Of a stretch of DNA of 64,000 nucleotides, positions 41,316 through 49,960 are shown one piece after another. Every line of letters begins with the position of its first letter. Positions within the stretch are counted from its first letter, which is position 1. The stretch is from assembly GCF_000016665.1 (NCBI RefSeq), contig NC_009523.1:930001-994000 (forward strand), read 5' to 3'. The notes beneath the pieces are model-generated. The model was not told the origin of the DNA, searched no databases, and saw nothing but the letters and a program-made list of their open reading frames with translations. Source of the stretch: Roseiflexus sp. RS-1 (GTDB lineage: Bacteria > Chloroflexota > Chloroflexia > Chloroflexales > Roseiflexaceae). A program made the translations under genes and the position numbers.

Positions 41316-42677
41316 TCATTCGTCCATATTGGCGATCATTGCATCGGCGAACTGTGACGTCTTGACTTCCTTTGCGCCGGTCATCAGTCGGGCGAAGTCG
41401 TAGGTGACGATCTTCTGGGCAATCGTTTTTTCCAGTGCGCGGATGATCAGGTCTGCCGCTTCGGTCCAACCCATGTAGCGCAGCATCATATCACCGCTCA
41501 GGATGACGCTGCCCGGGTTGACCCGATCCAGATTGGCGTACTTTGGCGCTGTGCCGTGCGTCGCCTCGAAAATCGCGTGCCCGGTGATGTAGTTGATGTT
41601 GCCGCCAGGCGCAATGCCAATGCCCCCAACCTGCGCCGCCAGCGCGTCACTCAGGTAATCGCCGTTGAGGTTGAGAGTCGCAATCACATCGAACTCTTCA
41701 GGGCGCGTGAGCACCTGCTGAAGCGTGATGTCTGCGATGGCATCCTTGATGAGGATCGCTCCGGCAGCCAGCGCTTCGCGCTGCTCGGCGTTCGCCGCTG
41801 CTTCGCCCTTCTCCGCCTTTGTACGCTCCCACTGCGCCCAGGTGTAGACATGCTCGCCAAAGACGCGTTCCGCCAGGGCGTACCCCCAATCGCGGAATGC
41901 ACCCTCGGTGAATTTCATAATGTTGCCTTTATGCACGAATGTGACGCTCCGGCGACGGTGGGTAATGGCGTACTGAATGGCGGCTGCGACCAGGCGTTCC
42001 GTACCTAACCGACTGACGGGTTTGATGCCGATGCCGACTTCGACAGCGCCTTCTCCGTCGCCATTGCCGAGCAGACTGAGGAACTCACGCGCTTTTTCCG
42101 CAGTGCCGAAGCGGATCTTCTCAAAATCCTTCGGAAACGTGGTGCGCAGAAAATCGAGCACTTTCTGCGCCTCGGGCGTACCGGCGGCATACTCGATGCC
42201 AGCGTAAATATCTTCGGTGTTCTCGCGGAAAATGACCATATCCACCAGTTCAGGGCGCTTGACCGGCGACGGAACGCCCTGAAAATAGCGTACCGGGCGC
42301 AGGCAGACATACAGATCGAGCAACTGACGCAGCGCGACGTTCAGGCTGCGGATCCCCCTGCCCACCGGCGTTGTCAGCGGACCTTTGATGCCGACCAGGT
42401 ACTGCCTGAACGCTTCGACCGTTTCGTCGGGCAACCAGTTGCCGGTCAGATTGAAGGCTTTCTCACCTGCCAGCACTTCGTACCACATCAACTTCCGCCG
42501 CCCGCCATATGCCCGTTCGACAGCAGCATCGAAAACGCGCACGCTCGCCCGCCAGATATCGGGACCGGTGCCATCGCCTTCGACATAAGGAATGATGGGC
42601 ATATCTGGCACATACAGGCGCCCGTTCCGTATCGATATCGCATCTCCTTCGGGCGCACGGTTGCGCGTCGTTGTCAT
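41316..42677 (-). CDS. icd: NADP-dependent isocitrate dehydrogenase
   Basis: TCA-cycle enzyme that oxidatively decarboxylates isocitrate to 2-oxoglutarate. It has 453 residues, with [14 protein letters not shown], substrate loop [19 protein letters not shown], phospho-switch-type [13 protein letters not shown], and metal/substrate residues in [17 protein letters not shown] and [10 protein letters not shown]. The adenine-binding region fits an NADP enzyme of the bacterial Icd type. ATG 42677 has GGAGG upstream, and a TATAAT box at 42718-42723 (minus strand) lies upstream of it. This rules out a longer frame beginning at 42719. Confidence 0.95.
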   Translation of the reverse strand: MTTTRNRAPEGDAISIRNGRLYVPDMPIIPYVEGDGTGPDIWRASVRVFDAAVERAYGGRRKLMWYEVLAGEKAFNLTGNWLPDETVEAFRQYLVGIKGPLTTPVGRGIRSLNVALRQLLDLYVCLRPVRYFQGVPSPVKRPELVDMVIFRENTEDIYAGIEYAAGTPEAQKVLDFLRTTFPKDFEKIRFGTAEKAREFLSLLGNGDGEGAVEVGIGIKPVSRLGTERLVAAAIQYAITHRRRSVTFVHKGNIMKFTEGAFRDWGYALAERVFGEHVYTWAQWERTKAEKGEAAANAEQREALAAGAILIKDAIADITLQQVLTRPEEFDVIATLNLNGDYLSDALAAQVGGIGIAPGGNINYITGHAIFEATHGTAPKYANLDRVNPGSVILSGDMMLRYMGWTEAADLIIRALEKTIAQKIVTYDFARLMTGAKEVKTSQFADAMIANMDE

Positions 42678-42774
42678 AGCCTTAGGACCTCCAGATGTGT
42701 AACAGCGGTTTCGCTCCATTATAGCAGGCTTCGACAGAACCGCTGATCACCTGCCATATCAACGGTATTTTGAC

Positions 42775-42803
42775 TTGAACTTACCCATCCCCCTCCTTAT
42801 AAT
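42775..42803 (+). promoter_or_regulatory. Promoter of the secreted beta-helix protein gene
   Basis: TTGAAC (42775-42780), a 17-bp spacer and TATAAT (42798-42803), about 130 bp before the start codon. Confidence 0.75.
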
Positions 42804-42933
42804 GTCTATACAGCAGAGAGGATATCTTTTTCCCGCAGTTTTCGATCTGTTTCTCCTCGAATGCGAAAACAGGCTGGATGAGGTTTGAGCCGACGCCTGC
42901 CATTGTTGATGTCGGCATATGGGAGACAGTTCT

Positions 42934-45069
42934 ATGACGCGCCAATTGTCAGCGCGTCTTACGAGATACGCGGTAGCCCTGTTCATTCTTTTCGTAAGCG
43001 CTGCCACGCCTGGACGGGACGGTTCGCGTCCCGGCGAATGGGGCGTCCGCGTCGTGCACGCAGCGCCAACCACCATCACGGTGACCACGACGCAGGACGA
43101 ACTCGATGGAGATACGTCGTCATTCGAGAACCTGATCGATAATCCGGGCGGTGCAGGTATTTCGCTGCGCGAGGCGATTACGGCTGCCAATGCAATGCCT
43201 CCCGGTCCGCGCCTGTTTATCCATTTCGCAATCCCCGACACCGATCCCGGCTATGAGACTGGTTCGACGATCTGGCGCATCCAGCCCGGTCCGTCGGCAT
43301 TGCCGCCGCTCACCCGCGGCAATGTTTCGATTGATGGAACGACGCAACCGGGCGCCAGTCTGGTTTCCCATCCGGTGATACTTCTCGACGGTACGAATGT
43401 GTACGAAGGCGACAGAGGGCTGAATGGACTGACCATCACGTCCGCTGGAAATGTTATTCGCGGAATCGCGCTGATCCTGTTTTGGGATGCTGGCGTGCTC
43501 ATCGAGGGGGCGGACGCCAGCAATAATGTGGTGACCGGCTGTGCGATCGGCGTACTGGCGCCTGATGGCAACTCTCAACCGAACTACCACGGGGTCGATA
43601 TTCGTCATGGTGCGCGCAACAATCTGATCGGCGGATCCACTGCCGCTGATCGCAACATCATCAGCGGGAATGACTATGCTGGCGTGCGGATCGATGGCAG
43701 CACAACGATGAGCAACACCGTGGCGGGCAACTGGATCGGCGTCGATGCTGACGGCACACGCGCGCTGTCCAATGCATACTATGGCATTGTCGTCAGCGGC
43801 GGAGCACAACACAATGTTATCGGCGAGAACAACGTGATTTCGGGGAATACTTACGGGATCATGGTAATGGGCGCCAATAACAATCGGATTATCGGAAATG
43901 TCATTGGTCTTGCACCCGACGGTTCTTCGCCGATCGGCAACCGTGAAGGCGGCGTGTTTCTGGTCGATGGCGCCAGCAGGAATGTGGTTGGCGGCGAGGC
44001 AGAGACGGAACGGAATATTATTTCGGGCAACGGGTATGGCGTTTTTGTGGGGCAGTACTATGTCGCGTCGCCACCGATTGCGCGCTTGAATCATATTAAG
44101 GGGAACTATATCGGTGTGGATGCCAGCGGTATACTCCCACGCGGGAATGTGCGCCAGGGTCTTTTTCTGACCGAATTTGCAGAGTCGAACATTATCGGCG
44201 GGGATGATCGGCGCGCAGGCAATGTGGTGGCCTACAACGGATCGAGCGGCATCACGATCGAAGGGGCTGCCAACCGGATCGCCTCCAACCTCATCGGCGC
44301 TGGCGCTGACGACGCAACGCCGCTGGGGAATCAGCGGCACGGTGCGTTGATCATCGGTGATGGCAATATCGTCGGACCATCTAATACATTTGCGTTCAAT
44401 CAATTGTCTGGATTGCTCATCCGAGGGGATCATACGTTTGTCCACGAAAATGCCATTCATCACAACGCCCGCTCCGGCATATGCGTTCAAGGTGATGGAT
44501 CGACGATTGTGAGCAATACAGTGTCTCTTAATCAAGGGATGGATATACCGTGGGACGATTTCGATGCGCAACGTGACGATTGCTCGCTCATCGGCGGCAT
44601 TGTGCTGACCGGCACGTTGCAAACCCTGATTCGGAGCAACACCATCAGGGATAATGCCGCGCCAGGGGTGATCATCTCCAGTGGTGAACGGAACCGGGTG
44701 TCGAGTAACAGTATCACAACCAATGCAGACAGCGGGATTGTGCTCTTGAATGGTGCAAACCGCGGTATCCCCGCGCCAACGATCCTTGCGGTCGAGCAGA
44801 CAGAGGTGCGTGGCGTCGCCTGCCGCAATTGTCGCGTCGAAGTTTTTGCCGACCCCAACGGTCAGGGGCGTGAGTTTCTCGGCGCTGTAGATGCGTCGAG
44901 CGATGATGGAACCTTCTCGTTCGCTTTCTCCGGTAGCGCACTGGCAACGTTGCAGATCACGGCGACCAGCACCGACGCCGATGGTAATACATCCGCGTTT
45001 GCTGTCGGGATCGGCGTGCCGGCGCCGCCTCCGGTCTATACGCTTCATCTTCCGCTGGTTGTGCGTTGA
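42934..45069 (+). CDS. Secreted right-handed beta-helix protein
   Basis: A 711-residue exported protein. It has an N-terminal signal peptide (RYAVALFILFVSAATPG) and VTTTQDELDGDTSSFENLIDNPG with LREAITAANA, typical of large secreted repeat proteins. A long array of parallel beta-helix turns follows (…NNVVTG, NLIGG, NIISGN, NTVAGNWIGVDADGT, NRIIGNVIGLAPDGS). A C-terminal Ig-like segment (about 600-690) precedes a tail ending PPPVYTLHLPLVVR. No catalytic residues of pectate lyases are evident, so binding or structural roles are as likely as enzymatic ones. ATG 42934 is chosen for GGGAGA 9 bp upstream; ATG 42919 is an alternative. Confidence 0.85.
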   Translation: MTRQLSARLTRYAVALFILFVSAATPGRDGSRPGEWGVRVVHAAPTTITVTTTQDELDGDTSSFENLIDNPGGAGISLREAITAANAMPPGPRLFIHFAIPDTDPGYETGSTIWRIQPGPSALPPLTRGNVSIDGTTQPGASLVSHPVILLDGTNVYEGDRGLNGLTITSAGNVIRGIALILFWDAGVLIEGADASNNVVTGCAIGVLAPDGNSQPNYHGVDIRHGARNNLIGGSTAADRNIISGNDYAGVRIDGSTTMSNTVAGNWIGVDADGTRALSNAYYGIVVSGGAQHNVIGENNVISGNTYGIMVMGANNNRIIGNVIGLAPDGSSPIGNREGGVFLVDGASRNVVGGEAETERNIISGNGYGVFVGQYYVASPPIARLNHIKGNYIGVDASGILPRGNVRQGLFLTEFAESNIIGGDDRRAGNVVAYNGSSGITIEGAANRIASNLIGAGADDATPLGNQRHGALIIGDGNIVGPSNTFAFNQLSGLLIRGDHTFVHENAIHHNARSGICVQGDGSTIVSNTVSLNQGMDIPWDDFDAQRDDCSLIGGIVLTGTLQTLIRSNTIRDNAAPGVIISSGERNRVSSNSITTNADSGIVLLNGANRGIPAPTILAVEQTEVRGVACRNCRVEVFADPNGQGREFLGAVDASSDDGTFSFAFSGSALATLQITATSTDADGNTSAFAVGIGVPAPPPVYTLHLPLVVR

Positions 45070-45167
45070 ATGCCTTCAGAGCGCCCGGATGCGTTGTCGC
45101 CTTTTTGACCCCTTTCTGTAAGGAGCGAACGTGTTTCTGTCTGTGGAGTTGATGAAGATTGAGCATG

Positions 45168-45389
45168 TATAGCAGTTCTCACAAAGACTGGTCTTGTCGG
45201 GCAGGGTTGTCCCCGCCATCGAAAGCAGACGCCGTGTGCGCCATCCCTCCGCGTGCTCCGCGCCTCTGTGTGCATCAGACCGGCTCACGCGGAGGCGCGG
45301 AGGCGCGGAGATGGGGAGCAAGCGGAGGCGGGCGTCTCGCGCGACACGGCAGACCCGACCGGGGGTCAATGTATCTGAGAACTACTATA
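45168..45389 (+). repeat. MITE-like element 1 (222 bp)
   Basis: It is bounded by TATAGCAGTTCTCA and TGAGAACTACTATA, a 14-bp terminal inverted repeat with one mismatch. Inside it has Cys/Gly-free noncoding GC-rich sequence, including an unoccupied IS110 target (45281-45319). The 3' third is nearly identical to 58406-58464 (GGCGTCTCGCGCGACACGGC). Confidence 0.75.
45281..45319. other. Empty target site matching the flanks of IS110 copy 2
   Basis: CGGCTCACGCGGAGGCGCGGAG (45281-45302, shown over its key part) followed by GCGCGGAGATGGGGAGC matches the two flanks of IS110 copy 2 (47163-47184 and 48334-48350). There is one mismatch on each side and no inserted or lost base at the junction. Confidence 0.85.
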
Positions 45390-45420
45390 ATCCGGTATGC
45401 ACCTCTTGCTGTCGGGCTTA

Positions 45421-45586
45421 TAGAGATTGAGCATTAAGTCCGCTCTACCGCGCTAGCCGTCGGGCTAATGGAGATTGAGCATTAAATCCGCTCTACCGCG
45501 CTAGCCGTGGGGCTGAAGCCCTCGGTTATGGAATGCAAAGCCCGCCTGCGCGGGCTATATCGAATTATTCATTCAAAGACCATTAC
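45421..45586 (+). repeat. Composite REP-like locus A
   Basis: Two 48-bp units (GAGATTGAGCATTA at 45423 and 45471) are followed by one hairpin module with AGCCCGCCTGCGCGGGCT at 45539-45556 and a TCAAAGACCATTA tail. Same orientation and order as locus B. Confidence 0.85.
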
Positions 45587-45814
45587 TTCAGTAGCCGCCT
45601 GCGGCGCGCGGGTGATTTGCGAAACGTCGCTGCTCTGTGTGGAGCGCAGCACGCAAGGATCACGCCTGGGCAGACGCTGCGATCATGCATGTCGGGCAGG
45701 CGAAGGCAGCGCCTTCGTCACTCTTCCAATACGACATACTGCGAATTTGGGAAGAGTGAACGCGGAAACCTCTTCCGTAGGGACATTTCACCATCGGCAA
45801 GGGGCATATGCGCC

Positions 45815-46768
45815 CTACATCTGCTGGCGCCGCAAGGATTCCTGCGGACTGCGCACCGTGGCAATGTCGCTCAACGCAATATCCTGGCGAGTCAACGTCA
45901 GCGCCACTTCCGACGAGATTCCGCTGAGCGTCACGCTACACCCCAGCAACCTGAGCGCCTGAGCCGTCTGGATCAGCGCCTGCGCCACAGCGCTGTCCAC
46001 CGTTGATACCCCCGAAATGTCGATAATCACATGGTGCGCACGTTGAGCATGCGCCACTTCGAGCAGGCGCGCGGTCAGCGCCGCCGAACGGCGACTATCG
46101 AGATGACCGACGACCGGCGCAAACAGGACGCCCTCGGCGAGCGTTATGGCGGGGGTTTCCAGCGTGGCGACCAGGTCGAGCAGGCGGCGTTGCTCTTCCA
46201 GTTGCGCCTGCTGCGCGGCGTTGGCGGCTTCCAGGGCATGCGCCTGTTCTTCGATGCGCGCCTGCGCCGCTTCTGCGCGCTGGCGGGCTTCCTCCGCCCG
46301 CTGCACTTCGGTGTTCAGCACTGCGCGCGCCACCAGGATAAGGAGAACAAGCATAACATACGCGACGATGAGAACCGGATCGACGGTATAGCCGGACAGG
46401 ATCACCCGAACAACATAGATTCCCAGTGACAGGCTCGCGCTCACGATGATCCCCCGTGCGCCAACCAGCGCCAGCCCCAGCACCGGCGGGAAAATGAGCG
46501 TCAGCGGTACGGATGCCTGCCCCTCCACGAGGAAGATATCCATGACAGATCCTGTCAGCACTGAAGACAAGATGAGAAAAACGGAAGCGGCATGCTTCCA
46601 CCCACGGAGATGTGCAGTGAGCAGTGCGCCGGTCGCAAGGGCGGATATAGCGGCGATAGCGGCGCCATCCCACCTCTGGAGAATTGTGAGCGCGAGTGCC
46701 AGGATGATGTCACCGACGACAATAATTCCAAGAGTCAGGGATACAACTTGACGCTGCGTGATCTTCAT
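45815..46768 (-). CDS. Membrane protein with C-terminal STAS domain
   Basis: A 317-residue protein. The N-terminal ~160 residues contain about six hydrophobic helices (VSLTLGIIVVGDIILALALTIL through VLIVAYVMLVLLILVARAVL). A coiled coil follows (about 165-200, EEARQRAEAAQARIEEQAHALEAANAAQQAQLEE in part). The STAS domain is at about 205-310, with VGHLDSRRSAALTARLLEVAHA and the conserved IDISGVSTVDSAVAQAL. In RsbR/stressosome-type proteins such domains relay signals to anti-sigma systems. The membrane part is probably the sensor. The phospho-acceptor Ser/Thr position (GVSTVDS) is conserved. Confidence 0.8.
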   Translation of the reverse strand: MKITQRQVVSLTLGIIVVGDIILALALTILQRWDGAAIAAISALATGALLTAHLRGWKHAASVFLILSSVLTGSVMDIFLVEGQASVPLTLIFPPVLGLALVGARGIIVSASLSLGIYVVRVILSGYTVDPVLIVAYVMLVLLILVARAVLNTEVQRAEEARQRAEAAQARIEEQAHALEAANAAQQAQLEEQRRLLDLVATLETPAITLAEGVLFAPVVGHLDSRRSAALTARLLEVAHAQRAHHVIIDISGVSTVDSAVAQALIQTAQALRLLGCSVTLSGISSEVALTLTRQDIALSDIATVRSPQESLRRQQM

Positions 46769-47184
46769 GGATCGCTATCTCCTGTATCAGTGGCAACAAT
46801 GATGATAGTAACGTACCCATGGGCATGGTACTGGAGTATCGGAGACCAATGATTGCAGAACAGGTGCGAATTCATTGCGGCCACGCTTATGATCTGCCGT
46901 TTCCGATGGACATGATCCAGCCCCACATCCCTGGGCTTCCACCAGCACGTACCAGAACGCAGGAGCAGGCGTGTCGCGTGGCGACCGGCGAATCGCACAT
47001 TCCATTGCACATTCATGACTCTCCTGAACTCACCGCTGAGACGCCGGGCGTGTAGCGGACGCCTCGCGCGACACGGGGGACACGAACGACGGTCGACGCA
47101 TCCGAGAAAGACTGGAATGATCCGTATCCCTCCGCGTACTCCGCATCTCCGCTGCATCGGGCCGGCTCACGCGGAGACGCGGAG
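46769..47184. other. Intergenic region up to IS110 copy 2
   Basis: A 416-bp stretch with no supported gene. Positions 47031-47125 contain decayed repeat ends: CTCACCGCTGAGACGCCGGG from family G and CTCGCGCGACACGG…GGTCGACGCATCCGAGA from the MITE-like family. Positions 47163-47184 are the left flank of the insertion. Confidence 0.6.
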
Positions 47185-47199
47185 TAACTGTGTTGCTTG

Positions 47200-48162
47200 T
47201 CAAGGGGCGCTCGTATGCACAGCCGGATCCCAGGGCTTTTGCTGACGCAATATTGCGCCGAGAATAGTCAGCAGCTTGCGCATCGCAGCGACGATGGCGA
47301 CCTTGCGCGGCTTGCCAGCTTGACACAGGCGCTGATCGAAGGCGCGCCTGACCAGACGGCGCCGCGTGGCCGCCAGGGTCGCCATGTACAACACGCTGCG
47401 CACATCCCTCCTGCCGCCGGAGATATGCCGGGGTTTGTGCTGTGCGCCGCTCTGATTGGCATACGGCGCAACGCCCACAAAGGCCGCCGCTTCCTTGCGA
47501 TTGATGGTCCCCAGTTCGGGCAGGCGGAGCAGCAGGTTCAGTGCGGTGATCGCGCCGATGCCGGGCACGCTTTCGCGCAGCTCCCGTTTCCGGCGCACCT
47601 CGTCGGTGCGCTCCGCCTCGTTGTCGCGTTCCTGCTCAAGCGCACGGATCTCCTGATCCAGCCAATCAATATGCTTCTGGATGCCCGGGCGGAGGTTCGG
47701 CGCGGCAGCCGTCAACCGATTGATCTCAGCCGTCCGCATCTGAATCAACTGCTCCCGCCGGACCAGCAGGTCGCGCAAGGATGCGCGCTGCTCGTCCGTC
47801 GCTTGGTGGTGCGGCGGGCGCACCCGTTCGGCAAAGCGGGCGAGCAACCGGGCATCCAGGCGGTCGGTCTTCGCCTGGCGTCCTTCCGCGTGCGCCAGGG
47901 CGCGCACGCGGCGTGGCTGCACCCGCGCCGTCGGCACGCCAGCCTGGAGCAGTTGGGCGAACACCATGCGCTCCAGCCCGCCGGTCGCCTCCAGCACAAT
48001 CAGGGTCGGCTGCAGGCGCTGGAGTCGCGTGACCAGGAGCTGGACACCTTCGTCGGTAGACGGTATCGTCTCGCGTGGCGCGTGCGGGTCGGCGCCAAAC
48101 GCCACATCCAGCGTCTGTTTGGAGACATCAATGCCGATAAAGAGCGACTCACGGGAAGCCAT
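47200..48162 (-). CDS. IS110-family transposase, copy 2
   Basis: A 320-residue protein, 315 positions identical to copy 1. The differences are L/V, V/L, Q/K, V/F and G/V, none in the DEDD residues (D12, E58, D100, D103). The gene is intact, with AGGAGG before the ATG. The five replacements are scattered, and the paired noncoding regions are essentially identical, so both copies should share one targeting specificity. A 378-codon frame on the opposite strand is a shadow. Confidence 0.95.
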   Translation of the reverse strand: MASRESLFIGIDVSKQTLDVAFGADPHAPRETIPSTDEGVQLLVTRLQRLQPTLIVLEATGGLERMVFAQLLQAGVPTARVQPRRVRALAHAEGRQAKTDRLDARLLARFAERVRPPHHQATDEQRASLRDLLVRREQLIQMRTAEINRLTAAAPNLRPGIQKHIDWLDQEIRALEQERDNEAERTDEVRRKRELRESVPGIGAITALNLLLRLPELGTINRKEAAAFVGVAPYANQSGAQHKPRHISGGRRDVRSVLYMATLAATRRRLVRRAFDQRLCQAGKPRKVAIVAAMRKLLTILGAILRQQKPWDPAVHTSAP

Positions 48163-48189
48163 ACACAGAACCTCCTGAGGAAAACGGCG

Positions 48190-48317
48190 CCAGCCTTGCT
48201 AGCATATGCGGGTTTGAGGGCCCAGATAACTGTTCGGCTTGGTCGCGTTGAAGGACACGGCTACCCAACACTCCGCGGCGATCTCGTGAACCTGGCGCAG
48301 AACGGTATACCGTGTCC
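48190..48317 (-). ncRNA. Predicted IS110 bridge RNA, copy 2
   Basis: Same sequence and fold as copy 1. The GGACACGG/CCGTGTCC stem encloses the target loop, and the donor loop has ACAGTTA and TATGCTAG. Here CGCGGAG pairs without mismatch with the core and right target CTCCGCG of this insertion site. TCTGCGCC matches the left target TCCGCGCC at 7 of 8 positions; the one difference would be a G-U pair. Confidence 0.8.
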
Positions 48318-48348
48318 CGTTAGATTATACTAGGCGCGGAGATATGGA

Positions 48349-48465
48349 GCGCAGTTCTCACGAAGATCGGTCCTGCTGGACAGGATTGAACGCTCCGCCG
48401 GAAGCGGGCGCCTTGTGCGACGTCGCAGACAGGAACAATGGTCAATATATCTGAGAACTGCTGTA
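48349..48465 (+). repeat. MITE-like element 2 (about 117 bp)
   Basis: It begins GCAGTTCTCA and ends TGAGAACTGCTGTA, matching the termini of elements 1 and 3, with internal deletion relative to element 1. It lies immediately outside the left end of IS110 copy 2 and just before the CrtI-like gene. Confidence 0.65.
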
Positions 48466-48547
48466 ATCGAACAAGAGGGTGGCGAGACAAAGGCGCCGCC
48501 TTCGCATCGCCAGAGGTTGCGTGCATATCTGGAACATGGGGAGCGCA

Positions 48548-49960
48548 ATGTACGATGCCGTGGTTGTTGGCGCAGGACCGAACGGCCTGACTGCGGCGTG
48601 CGTTCTGGCGCGCGCCGGGTGGCGGGTATTGATCATCGAGGCGCGTGAAACGATCGGCGGTGGCGTTTCGTCGGGGGAGATGACGCTGCCCGGTTTCGTT
48701 CACGATCTGGGATCGTCGGTGCATCCGTTCGGGATTGCGTCGCCGGTTTTCCGTATGCTTGAGTTGCACCGCTTTGGGTTGCGCTGGATTCACCCGCCTG
48801 CGCCGGTTGCTCATCCGCTCGACGGTGGGCGCGCTGTGATCCAGGAGCGGTCGGTGCGCGCGACGACCGCCTGGCTCGGCGGCGATGGCGCTGCCTATGC
48901 GCGTGTGATGGCGCCGCTGGTGCGTTCGTGGGATCGGATACAGCCGCTGGTGCTGCACCCGTTGCGGTTTCCCCGCCATCCGGTTGCTGCAGCACGCTTC
49001 GGGATGCTGGCGCTGCTGCCGGTTACGCTGCTGGCGCGCGCCCTGTTCCGCGACGAAGCAGCGCCCGCATTGCTCGCCGGGCTTGGCGCGCATTCGTTGC
49101 TGCCGCTGGAAGCGCCGTTGACAGCGGCGCCAGCGCTCGTGCTCGGCGCGCTCGGTCACGCGGTTGGCTGGCCCCTGCCCCAGGGCGGAGCGCAATCGAT
49201 AGCCGATGCGCTGGCAACGTGTCTGCGCGCCTGGAGTGGCGAGATACGAACGGGATGGCATGTGCAGCATATCGATGAATTGCCGAAAGCCAGGGCGTAT
49301 CTGTTCGATGTGTCTCCCCGTCAGTTGATCCAGATTGCCGGTGATCGCCTGCCGCCAGGCTACCGCCGCCGACTGCAACGTTTTCGCCACGGACCGGGTG
49401 TGTTCAAACTCGATTATGCGCTCGATGGACCGGTCCCCTGGCGCAATCCGGCATGTCTGCGCGCCGCAACCCTGCATCTCGGCGGAACGCTGGAAGAGAT
49501 CGCCGAATCGGAGCGGGCGCCGCATCGCAATGAACACGCGCTATGCCCATATGTTCTGTTCGTGCAGCCGACGTTGTTCGATCCGACCCGCGCGCCGCCG
49601 GGGAAGCATACTGGCTGGGCATACTGCCACGTGCCGCACGGATCGATGGTTGATATGACCGCAGCCGTTGAAGCGCAGATCGAGCGTTTTGCGCCCGGTT
49701 TTTGCGATCGCATTCTGGCGCGGCGCGCCATGAACTGTGCCGACATGGAAGCCTGGAACCCAAACCTGATCGGCGGTGACATCAGTGGCGGGGTACCGGA
49801 CTGGCGGCAACTGATCACCAGACCAACCCTCAGTTTGACCCCTTATCGCACCCCGGCGCGCGGCATCTATCTCTGCTCTTCCTCGACGCCGCCGGGTCCG
49901 GGAGTGCACGGCATGTGCGGGTATCACGCGGCTTCCGCAGCGCTCGCCGACAATGGTTGA
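48548..49960 (+). CDS. FAD-dependent oxidoreductase, phytoene-desaturase (CrtI)-like
   Basis: A 470-residue flavoprotein. The N-terminal dinucleotide-binding motif is VVGAGPNGLTAACVLARAG followed by the GGGVSSGEMTLPGF segment. A C-terminal FAD-contact region reads RGIYLCSSSTPPGPGVHGMCGYHAA. It belongs to the CrtI/CrtN-like amine-oxidase superfamily, but lies among genes unrelated to carotenoids, so it may act on another polyisoprenoid or lipid. ATG 48548 is chosen with GGGGAG upstream; ATG 48536 is possible. It converges on the ABC ATPase gene, with 37 bp of 3' overlap. Confidence 0.82.
   Translation: MYDAVVVGAGPNGLTAACVLARAGWRVLIIEARETIGGGVSSGEMTLPGFVHDLGSSVHPFGIASPVFRMLELHRFGLRWIHPPAPVAHPLDGGRAVIQERSVRATTAWLGGDGAAYARVMAPLVRSWDRIQPLVLHPLRFPRHPVAAARFGMLALLPVTLLARALFRDEAAPALLAGLGAHSLLPLEAPLTAAPALVLGALGHAVGWPLPQGGAQSIADALATCLRAWSGEIRTGWHVQHIDELPKARAYLFDVSPRQLIQIAGDRLPPGYRRRLQRFRHGPGVFKLDYALDGPVPWRNPACLRAATLHLGGTLEEIAESERAPHRNEHALCPYVLFVQPTLFDPTRAPPGKHTGWAYCHVPHGSMVDMTAAVEAQIERFAPGFCDRILARRAMNCADMEAWNPNLIGGDISGGVPDWRQLITRPTLSLTPYRTPARGIYLCSSSTPPGPGVHGMCGYHAASAALADNG

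Larger units (their letters stand above)
45070..45814. other. Repeat-filled intergenic region
   Basis: A 745-bp gap between convergent genes. It holds a MITE-like element (45168-45389) with an empty IS110 target, and composite REP locus A (45421-45586). The stretch 45590-45814 shows no coding frame that I can support. Confidence 0.7.
47185..48333 (-). mobile_element. IS110-family insertion sequence, copy 2 (1149 bp)
   Basis: Reverse-oriented copy of 30935-32083 with the same ends and length and a nearly identical sequence. The noncoding RNA region differs by one base next to the start codon. It is inserted within a CTCCGCG-rich repeat, and the CT core is present at both ends. It carries the same TATAAT and TTGACA boxes at opposite ends. 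Confidence 0.94.

Noticed and set aside
43120-45048. 642-codon frame antisense to the secreted beta-helix gene
   Set aside because: It has no family similarity and no ribosome binding site, while the sense frame has a signal peptide and clear repeats.
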